The notes beneath the pieces are model-generated. The model was not told the origin of the DNA. It did no database searches and saw only the letters and a program-made list of their open reading frames with translations. A stretch of 64,000 nucleotides of DNA from Sinorhizobium fredii USDA 257 (lineage in GTDB: Bacteria > Pseudomonadota > Alphaproteobacteria > Rhizobiales > Rhizobiaceae). The stretch covers positions 2,232,001 through 2,296,000 of the forward strand of contig NC_018000.1 in assembly GCF_000265205.3 (NCBI RefSeq). Reading direction: 5' to 3'. How positions within the stretch are numbered: the stretch's first letter is position 1; every line of letters starts with the position of its first letter. Positions 9,251 to 15,693 of the stretch are shown here, one piece after another. Made by a program: the position numbers and the translations under genes.

Positions 9251-9347
9251 CGGCATACTCTTCGCCGCCGCTCTTGGTTCATTGCCATATCACCCGCCGA
9301 ATGGCAACGCGACGTGGAAGCCGGCACCGGCGAGGGAGCGATCGGCG

Positions 9348-9375
9348 AGGGGCCGGCCTGATCCGGCCGGCCCCT
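9348..9375 (-). terminator. GC-rich inverted repeat downstream of the symporter gene
   Basis: Perfect 11-bp arms (AGGGGCCGGCC / GGCCGGCCCCT) around a 6-base loop, located 5 bases after the mctP stop. There is no clear U-tract on the minus strand, so it may act as a stabilising 3' hairpin or a weak terminator before the kinase gene. Confidence 0.6.
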
Positions 9376-9380
9376 TGAAC

Positions 9381-10889
9381 TTAGCTGCGCGATTCGGCCT
9401 CGGCGACATGGAGATCATCGTCGGCGGTTTCTTTCGCCGGCACGATGAGGTTGACGGCCACCGCCACGGTGACGTTGAGCGCCAGCGCCAGCAGCCCGGT
9501 ATAGACCGAGACGGTCACGCCGTCGAAGGCCAGCGCGTGCAGCGGCTTTAGCCCATCCGACCAGACGAGAGCCGACCCGCCGATGAAGCCGGCGGCCCAG
9601 CCGGCAAGCAGTGCCGGAGCGCGGAACCAGCTCGTATAGAGGCCGAAGACGAGGGCCGGCAGCGTCTGCAGGATCCACAGGCCGCCGAGCAGCTGCAGGT
9701 CGAGCGCGAACTGGGTCGGCAGCAGCAGGATGGCGACAAGCGCCCCCACCTTGACCAGCATCGAGGTGATCTTGGCGACCTGTGCCTCGCCGGCGGGGGT
9801 GACATCCGGATTGACCCAGACCTTCCAGAAGTTGCGGGTGAAGAGGTTCGCTGCGCCGATGCTCATGACGGCCGCCGGGACGAGCGCGCCGATGGCGATC
9901 GCCGAGAAGGCAAAGCCTGCGAACCAGCCCGGGAACAGCGTCTTGAACAGCGTCGGGACGACGTCGTTGTTGCTCTGAAGCTGAAGCCCGGCGGCGTGGC
10001 CCATATAGCCGAGCAGGGCGAGCAGGCCGAGGAGCAGCGTATAGGCGGGCAACAGCACCGCATTCTTGCGGATCGTGTTTGCGCCCGACGAAGCGAAGAT
10101 GCCGGTCAGCGTGTGCGGATACATGAAGGCGGCGAGCGCCGAGCCGAGTGCGAGCGTCACATAGGGAACGAGCTGCGTCGGATCGAGCAGGATGCCGCCC
10201 TTGCCCTTCGCCTCGAAGGCCGCGTCGGCTGCCGAAAAGACGGCGCTATAGCCGCCGAGCTTGGAGGGCACGACGATGATCGCCGCAAGCACCACGATAT
10301 AGATCATGATGTCCTTGACGAAGGCGATGAGCGCCGGTGCCCTGAGGCCAGACGAATAAGTGTAGAGGGCAAGCACCAGGAAGGCGAGGATGATCGGCAT
10401 TTCGCCTGTAAGCCCCAGCGCCTTGATCGCCACCTCCATGCCGATGAGCTGCAGGGCGATATAAGGCATCGTCGCGATCACGCCGGTGGACGCGACGGCA
10501 AGCTCCAGAGCGCGCGAGCCGTAGGTGCCGCGCACCACGTCACCGGCCGTCACGTAGCCGCGCTCCTTCGCCGCCTTCCACAGGAGCGGCATGACGGCAA
10601 ACACCAGCGGATAGACGATGATCGTGTAGGGCAGCGCGAAGAAGCCGTAAGCCCCAATCGCATAGACCAGCGCCGGCACGGCGATGACCGTATAGGCGGT
10701 GTAGAAGTCGCCGCCGACGAGGAACCAGGTGATCCAGGTGCCGAACTTGCGGCCGCCGAGGCCCCATTCGTCGAGGTGATCGAGCGATTCGGCCCGGCGC
10801 CAGCGCGAAGCGAAGAAGCCCATGGCCGTGACGAGCACGAAGAAGAAGATGAAGACGGCGAGCGCCGACATGTCGATGTTAGCTTTCAT
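9381..10889 (-). CDS. mctP: Sodium:solute symporter, MctP-like monocarboxylate transporter
   Basis: A 502-residue permease with about 13 hydrophobic helices of the SSS family. Family patterns include WGLGGRKFGTWITWFLVGGDFYTAYT near residues 42-67 and YGSRALELA further on. It follows a 58-residue DUF3311 protein whose stop overlaps its start by 11 bases, the standard small-subunit arrangement for this symporter subfamily. Together with the kinase-regulator pair downstream it matches the MctP locus described in Rhizobium leguminosarum, which imports lactate, pyruvate, alanine and related monocarboxylates. The specific substrate assignment rests on family and context. Confidence 0.85.
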   Translation of the reverse strand: MKANIDMSALAVFIFFFVLVTAMGFFASRWRRAESLDHLDEWGLGGRKFGTWITWFLVGGDFYTAYTVIAVPALVYAIGAYGFFALPYTIIVYPLVFAVMPLLWKAAKERGYVTAGDVVRGTYGSRALELAVASTGVIATMPYIALQLIGMEVAIKALGLTGEMPIILAFLVLALYTYSSGLRAPALIAFVKDIMIYIVVLAAIIVVPSKLGGYSAVFSAADAAFEAKGKGGILLDPTQLVPYVTLALGSALAAFMYPHTLTGIFASSGANTIRKNAVLLPAYTLLLGLLALLGYMGHAAGLQLQSNNDVVPTLFKTLFPGWFAGFAFSAIAIGALVPAAVMSIGAANLFTRNFWKVWVNPDVTPAGEAQVAKITSMLVKVGALVAILLLPTQFALDLQLLGGLWILQTLPALVFGLYTSWFRAPALLAGWAAGFIGGSALVWSDGLKPLHALAFDGVTVSVYTGLLALALNVTVAVAVNLIVPAKETADDDLHVAEAESRS

Positions 10890-11055
10890 GACGCACGCTC
10901 CTGTAGACGAAATAGGTGATGAGCGACGTCAGCGGCACCCAGGCAAGCTGATACCAGTAGAAGAAGGGAAAACCGAAGAGCTTCGGCTCCTCGAAATTAT
11001 AAAAGGGGACCCATAGCAGCCCGATATAGGGCGCCAGCAGCAATAGACGTATCAC
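10879..11055 (-). CDS. DUF3311 small membrane protein, symporter partner
   Basis: A 58-residue protein. I place the start at the GTG at 11055 because GGGAGG stands seven bases upstream and the family begins with this hydrophobic stretch (MIRLLLLAPYIGLLWVPFYN); upstream in-frame ATGs have no such site. It has two predicted membrane segments and ends in VYRSVRHES. DUF3311 proteins are usually encoded directly before SSS-type monocarboxylate or acetate symporters, and here the gene overlaps mctP by 11 bases. The role is unproven, probably assembly or function of the transporter. Confidence 0.88.
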   Translation of the reverse strand: MIRLLLLAPYIGLLWVPFYNFEEPKLFGFPFFYWYQLAWVPLTSLITYFVYRSVRHES

Positions 11056-11233
11056 GTTATCCTCCCGCGATGTCTGGACTAAGCGGGATGAGGAAAAGTG
11101 TGTGCGGTTTCCCGCCCGCCTCCCGCTCGAGCTATCGATGGCCACGTGATCCTCGGCACGTGTCCATCTCGCATAGCGCCAAACGCCGCGCCGCGGCCTC
11201 CCTACTTTCGCTCCGGCGCCCCCCTACTTTCGC

Positions 11234-11929
11234 TCATCCCTCTCGCTGGAACTGTTGCCGGCGCGACAGCACGATCACCTTCGCACCGATTTTCACCCGC
11301 TCATAAAGATCGATGACGTCGTCATTCGTCATGCGAAAACACCCCGAAGAGGAGGATTGGCCGACGCTTTGCGGCTCGTTCGAGCCGTGGATGCGGTAGA
11401 GCGTATTGCCGAGATAGATGGCGCGCGCGCCAAGCGGATTGTCGACGCCGCCTGCCATGTAGGCCGGAAGCTCCGGCCGCCTGGCGCGCATGTCGGCGGG
11501 CGGCCGCCACTCCGGCCAGGCGCGTTTGCCGCTCACCATTTCGGTTCCGTGCCAGCCATAGCCTTCGCGCCCGACGCCGACACTGTAGCGCAGCGCCTTG
11601 CCGCCAGGAACGATGTAGTAAAGGGCGTAGCGGCTCGTATCGATGATGATCGTTCCTGGCGGCTCCTGGGTGCGGTATTCCACCAAATGCCTCGGCACGA
11701 ACGCCCCCGCCTGCGGAGAGACCAACGCTCCCCGCTCGTGGCGCGGCGGGTAGGCCGGCGGCGACATCAGGAACTCGATATAGCCGCTGTCGATCCAGAC
11801 CCGCTTGTTCTTCTTGTCGAGGATCGGCGGCCAAGGCTGGTCCGCGGTCGCATGCGCGCCCGACGGCGTCAGAAGGAGGAGAAGAAGCAGCAGCCTCAGA
11901 GGCTGCATCCTCGGCGGCAAATCCGACAT
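11234..11929 (-). CDS. L,D-transpeptidase (YkuD domain), last gene of the type III secretion operon
   Basis: A 231-residue exported protein. A signal peptide (RLLLLLLLLTPSGAHA) is followed by a YkuD catalytic domain with the family motif HGSN...SSSSGCFRM; the catalytic residues would be H181 and C197. A GAGGAG ribosome site precedes the ATG at 11929. L,D-transpeptidases form 3-3 peptidoglycan cross-links or anchor proteins to the wall in the periplasm, and are abundant in Rhizobiales. The gene starts 28 bases after sctU on the same strand, so it probably belongs to the secretion operon. A wall-remodelling role for secretion is inference; it could also be a house-keeping paralogue transcribed by read-through. 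Confidence 0.88.
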   Translation of the reverse strand: MSDLPPRMQPLRLLLLLLLLTPSGAHATADQPWPPILDKKNKRVWIDSGYIEFLMSPPAYPPRHERGALVSPQAGAFVPRHLVEYRTQEPPGTIIIDTSRYALYYIVPGGKALRYSVGVGREGYGWHGTEMVSGKRAWPEWRPPADMRARRPELPAYMAGGVDNPLGARAIYLGNTLYRIHGSNEPQSVGQSSSSGCFRMTNDDVIDLYERVKIGAKVIVLSRRQQFQREG

Positions 11930-11957
11930 GTGAAGTCTCCTCGGACGTTGCGGGCGT

Positions 11958-12995
11958 TCAAATCAGACCATTGGCGACCAGGGCATTCGCCACCTCCTGG
12001 AAGAGCCGGTCCGGAACGGGCGCCCCGACGGGTGTCTTGCCAAGCTCGGCGGCGAGCTCCGCGTCGGCCATGAACGGTATTCCCTGGCTTCTCGCCTGCG
12101 CTCTCATCGAGAACGCCGCTGCACCGACGGCACGACAGACGACGATCGGCACGGGCGTTTCGCCGCGGACATAGCGAATGCCAATCGACACCGACCGCTC
12201 CTCGCCGATCAGCAGCACGGCGCTCGTAAGTCCGGTCCTCGTCGTTCCGAAGAGACGCGCCAGCTTGCGGCGCTCCTGCCGGATCAGCGGATCGCCTTCC
12301 GTATCCTTGTGTTCGCGCTTGCTCTCCGACCGGGTCATGCGCATTTCGCGCATGAACAGCCAGCGCTGCAGGAAGACATCGACCACGCCCATGACGACAA
12401 AAGCGGCAATCGCGATTGACGTGATGGTCTTCAGCATGGAGAGCGACGTCGCATGCAGACAGGCAAAGCCGCAGGTCGGCGACTGGAACAGAGCTCCAAG
12501 CCCCGCATGGAAGACGACGGCAAAGGCGATGGAGAGCGCAACGATCTTGAACAGGGCCTTGCCGAAATCGACGACGCTCTTCAGCGAGGCCATCCGCTTC
12601 AGCCCCGATGCCGGATTGATGCGGTTGAAATCCGGCTCGATCGGTCTGGCCGAGAAGACGAAGCCCTTGGTGATCGCGACATTGGTGGCGAGAATGGCGA
12701 TGATCGTGATGCCGAGGATGGGCAGCACCGTCGTCCAAAGCGCATCGGCGGCGATCGTGCTCAGCCGGTACCAGACATCGGCGAAGGGGCGGGCGTGGAT
12801 CTGAGCCGCCTCGTCCAGGAGCCGGTCGATCTTCACCTCAAGATTCGGCGCGATATAGAACAGGAACAAGGTGGAGAACAGGACGACGATGCCAGAGACC
12901 ATGTCCGGGCTGTGCAGCACCTGGCCTTTGCGGCGCGCGTCCCGGATCTTCTTGTCGGAAGCGGGAAGCGTCTTCTCCTCGCTTGTTTCGCTCAT
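11958..12995 (-). CDS. sctU: Type III secretion export-gate switch protein SctU (RhcU/YscU family), NPTH motif absent
   Basis: 345 residues, the normal family length. The N-terminus SETSEEKTLPASDKKIRDARRKGQVLHSPD is the typical SctU/FlhB opening, followed by four membrane helices and a cytoplasmic linker (RSESKREHKDTEGDP). The C-terminal domain is recognisable through SIGIRYVRGETPVPIVVCRA. Where the family has the self-cleaving NPTH, the aligned residues are EERS (residues 265-268, bases 12192-12203), in LIGEERSVSIGI. Autocleavage is therefore not expected. It overlaps the TPR lipoprotein gene by an ATGA and sits far from sctR-S-T, which are in the opposite operon. Confidence 0.92.
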   Translation of the reverse strand: MSETSEEKTLPASDKKIRDARRKGQVLHSPDMVSGIVVLFSTLFLFYIAPNLEVKIDRLLDEAAQIHARPFADVWYRLSTIAADALWTTVLPILGITIIAILATNVAITKGFVFSARPIEPDFNRINPASGLKRMASLKSVVDFGKALFKIVALSIAFAVVFHAGLGALFQSPTCGFACLHATSLSMLKTITSIAIAAFVVMGVVDVFLQRWLFMREMRMTRSESKREHKDTEGDPLIRQERRKLARLFGTTRTGLTSAVLLIGEERSVSIGIRYVRGETPVPIVVCRAVGAAAFSMRAQARSQGIPFMADAELAAELGKTPVGAPVPDRLFQEVANALVANGLI

Positions 12996-13846
12996 GTGAC
13001 GTCATCATCCCTGGACGACGCCAGCAGACCGATTTCCTGTGCACGGTTGGCGACGTCCGGGATGGAGCGCAATTTTGCCGCCTTCGCGAGGATCTGGCTT
13101 TTCTGCCTCGCCGACATCTCGGGCACGGCGACGGATCGCGCCTTTTCCGTTTCGCCGGCCATGGTTAGAACGATCAGGTAGTTGACGAAATGCCGCCGTT
13201 CGGCGAGCGGCGAGCCCACGACGGTCGTCATATGCGTTACCGCCTGCGTCAGGTTGTTCGAGAGCGCTTCGGCAAGCGCCAGATTTGTCGTCGTGTCGAG
13301 GTTGGACGGCTGCAGCGCCAGGGCCCTCGAAAATGCGCCCTCCGCCGCTCCGCCGTTGCCGCTGAAGACGAGCGCCGTTCCCAGTCGGTTATACGCCACC
13401 ACCGAATTCAGCGCCTCGGCGGCCGGTGCCAGGCTTCGTGCCGCCGACTCCGCCTCTCCCTTCTGCAACTGAGCGGTTCCGAGCCCAAGCAGCGCGTCGG
13501 CGTCCTTGGGATCGATCTCGAGGGCGGCGCGGAAGGCTTGCTCGGCCCCCTCGACGTCACCCGCCTTGAGGCGCGCATTGCCGAGCCGGACGCGCATCGA
13601 CGCATCGTTCGGCGCATTGGCAGCGGCGCGCTCGTAGAGCGCCAATGCCGTTTCGCTTTCGCCCTTCGCCTCGATGCTCTGGGCGATGCTCAGCAGCTTC
13701 ATCTGGGCGCCCGCCTGCTTGTCCTTCTCCTTGTCGGCAGGAACCGTGGTGCAGGCAGATAGCACCAGGAGCGCAGCAACGGCCCCGATCCCCCGCCCCA
13801 TGCTAGGCCGGCAACGGCCCGGATTCAGAAACCAACACGCCTTCAT
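12992..13846 (-). CDS. TPR lipoprotein, TadD-like (probable secretin pilotin)
   Basis: 284 residues. The N-terminal signal carries the lipobox VLSAC, followed by TTVPADKEKD, and then several tetratricopeptide repeats (e.g. ALALYERAAANAPNDASMRV, AEQAFRAALEIDPKDADALL, EGAFSRALALQPSNLDTTTN). The layout and size match TadD, the outer-membrane lipoprotein that helps Tad-pilus secretins assemble. Its stop overlaps sctU (ATGA) and its start overlaps the CpaD-like gene (ATGA), so it is firmly inside the type III operon. A shorter start at 13801 (MGRGIGAVAALLVLSAC) would give a more compact signal peptide. TPR lipoproteins are common, so TadD kinship depends partly on the neighbours. Confidence 0.8.
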   Translation of the reverse strand: MKACWFLNPGRCRPSMGRGIGAVAALLVLSACTTVPADKEKDKQAGAQMKLLSIAQSIEAKGESETALALYERAAANAPNDASMRVRLGNARLKAGDVEGAEQAFRAALEIDPKDADALLGLGTAQLQKGEAESAARSLAPAAEALNSVVAYNRLGTALVFSGNGGAAEGAFSRALALQPSNLDTTTNLALAEALSNNLTQAVTHMTTVVGSPLAERRHFVNYLIVLTMAGETEKARSVAVPEMSARQKSQILAKAAKLRSIPDVANRAQEIGLLASSRDDDVT

Positions 13847-14247
13847 TCTACCCCCGTTTCATTCGCCGCGTTGCGGTGGCTACCGCCGACGTCCCCGTAT
13901 CGATCGATGTAGTTTTTCGCTGCGCGCGCCACGGGCGCGGCCATCGCCGGGCCCATTTCGCGACCCTTGAGCAGATGCCGCTGATCCGCAGCCATGAGCT
14001 GTAGATTGAGGTTGTTGGCGCAGCCGGACGGCAGGTAAAGCGGCTGGTCGGCGGTATCCGGCGTGATGCATGCATCGGGCACCAGCGTCTGGGTCGCGGT
14101 CGTGTCGTAGCCCTTGCGAACGAGCCCGCCCTTCGCCGGCGGGGCACCGTGCATCGAGAGATAGCTGTAATTGGGGGAATAGGGTTGCGGATGCGAACCG
14201 CTGCAGCCCGCCGAGGCGAGCAGGCCGGCCATCAACGCCGCCCGCAT
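13843..14247 (-). CDS. CpaD-like outer-membrane lipoprotein
   Basis: 134 residues from the ATG at 14247, which has GGGAG upstream and gives a compact lipoprotein signal MRAALMAGLLASAGC; starts at 14280 or 14295 would overlap the secretin gene. The C-terminal half, PSGCANNLNLQLMAADQRHLLKGREMG, resembles the conserved GC...NLA.MVA.P.DL..PR pattern of CpaD, a lipoprotein of Tad-pilus outer-membrane complexes; the tail KNYIDRYG also fits. It lies between a CpaC-type secretin and a TadD-like lipoprotein. The match is by recalled family pattern, not an alignment, and the protein is shorter than a typical CpaD of about 220 residues. Confidence 0.65.
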   Translation of the reverse strand: MRAALMAGLLASAGCSGSHPQPYSPNYSYLSMHGAPPAKGGLVRKGYDTTATQTLVPDACITPDTADQPLYLPSGCANNLNLQLMAADQRHLLKGREMGPAMAAPVARAAKNYIDRYGDVGGSHRNAANETGVE

Positions 14248-14269
14248 CTTCGCCACTCCCGAAGGAATT

Positions 14270-15613
14270 TCATTCAACATAGAAGCCGTATCCATTGTTG
14301 ACCGCCGGCTTCGCCTTCTTGCGCGGCGAGGTAATCACACCGGAGGGGCTGTCCAGCGGCGTTTTCATGTTTCGCTCGGAGGTGGGTGACACGAGGTATG
14401 GGGTGATCAGGATGACGAGTTCCGTCTCATTGCGCTGGAACCGCTTGGACTTGAACAATTCACCGAGGATCGGCACGTCGCCGACGACGGGCGTCTTGTT
14501 CAGCGTCTGCGATTCCTGCCGTTGGAACAGGCCGGCGATCGCAAAGGTCTGGCCGCTGCCGACCTCGACGGTCGTGTCCGCACGGCGGATGCGCAGCGAC
14601 GGCACCACCAATCCGGCGATCGAGACGACGCTGTCCTGCGAAACGCTGCTGACCTCGGGACGAACCTGCAGGGCGATTCGGTTGTTCGGCAGCAGCGTCG
14701 GGGTGAATTGCAGCGACACGCCGAATTGCTTGTATTCGATGCCGATCTGACCGTCGCCAGCCGGCACCGGCACCGGTAGCTCGCCGCCCGCCAGGAAACT
14801 TGCGGTCTGGCCGGTGACGGCGGTGATGTTGGGCTCCGCCAGGATGGTCAGGATGCCGTTTGCCTGCAGCGCGTCGAGCAGCACATTCACGTTCACATTA
14901 TCGCCCCGTGCACCGATGGCGATCCCCGTATCGTCTTCATTGCTGGCGCCGCCGGTCCGAACGATGCCGAAGGAGAAGGATCCGCTGTTGACGAAAACGC
15001 TCCAATCGATGCCGAAGCGCGTCAATTCGTTGCGGGCGACTTCGGCAAAGCGGACGCGGATATTGACCTGGTTCGGTCCGGCAATCGTCGTGTTGTTGAG
15101 CGCCGGCTTGTCGGGTGTCGAATAGCTCTGCAGGACACTTTCCATGTCCATCGCCTCGCCGACATTGCGGGTCTGGCCGGTGCCGACATATTGCCCACCG
15201 AAGAGGCTGATATCGACCCTGGTCGTCGGCTGCAGCGCCAGGGCCGACTGTTCCGCGGCTCTCGGATTGCCGCTGACGCGCACCTGCACGGTGCCGCGCG
15301 TCATCTGATCGGCGCTGAGCGCGATCAGATTGGTATCGCCGGTCTTCGTCGCGTAGATGTAGACGACGCCGGGCGAGACGACGCGCACGTCGGCGATTGC
15401 CGTGTCGGCGAGAAACACCGACTCGACCGGTTCGTCGAAGCGAAGAATCGTGCCCTCGCCAACGGTGAGTTCCAGAACCTGGCCGTTTATGGCGTCGACC
15501 TTAACCTGCGCACTCGCCGATCGCAGTGCACAGTGGACCGCAAGTGCGGCCAGCAAGATAAACAGAAAGAGTTTCCCCGCCTGGACAAAGCGAAGGCTTC
15601 GCAAAACTAGCAT
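14270..15613 (-). CDS. Tad-pilus (CpaC/RcpA)-type secretin serving the type III system
   Basis: 447 residues with a signal peptide (LFLFILLAALAVHCALRSASA). The N-domain reads LELTVGEGTILRFDEPVESVFLADTAIADVRVVSPGVVYIYA, the distinctive opening of CpaC/RcpA secretins, not the SctC N0-N1 fold. A secretin core follows (VNIRVRFAEVARNELTRFGIDW, TILAEPNITAVTGQTASFLAGGELPVPV, LRIRRADTTVEVGSGQTFAIAGLF, LGELFKSKRFQRNETELVILITPYLV). It would form the outer-membrane ring. It sits 80 bases after sctV and is followed by CpaD- and TadD-like genes, while a separate protein at 20.1 kb supplies an SctC-type N-domain. Functionally it takes the place of RhcC2/SctC. Confidence 0.88.
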   Translation of the reverse strand: MLVLRSLRFVQAGKLFLFILLAALAVHCALRSASAQVKVDAINGQVLELTVGEGTILRFDEPVESVFLADTAIADVRVVSPGVVYIYATKTGDTNLIALSADQMTRGTVQVRVSGNPRAAEQSALALQPTTRVDISLFGGQYVGTGQTRNVGEAMDMESVLQSYSTPDKPALNNTTIAGPNQVNIRVRFAEVARNELTRFGIDWSVFVNSGSFSFGIVRTGGASNEDDTGIAIGARGDNVNVNVLLDALQANGILTILAEPNITAVTGQTASFLAGGELPVPVPAGDGQIGIEYKQFGVSLQFTPTLLPNNRIALQVRPEVSSVSQDSVVSIAGLVVPSLRIRRADTTVEVGSGQTFAIAGLFQRQESQTLNKTPVVGDVPILGELFKSKRFQRNETELVILITPYLVSPTSERNMKTPLDSPSGVITSPRKKAKPAVNNGYGFYVE

Positions 15614-15693
15614 TCCACTCCCTATTCGTTCCCCTCACCCCGCGCCCCCGCGCAAGCGAGACATGGATCTTCTCGATGTCGATTTCTGAAAGC

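Noticed and set aside
11200..11236. Direct repeat CCTACTTTCGCTC twice upstream of the transpeptidase stop
   Set aside because: Only two short copies 22 bases apart with no further structure; too little to call a functional repeat.
12992..15613. A Tad pilus locus
   Set aside because: Only secretin and lipoprotein-type genes are present; there is no pilin, prepilin peptidase, TadA ATPase or TadB/C platform gene, and the genes are translationally coupled to sctU.
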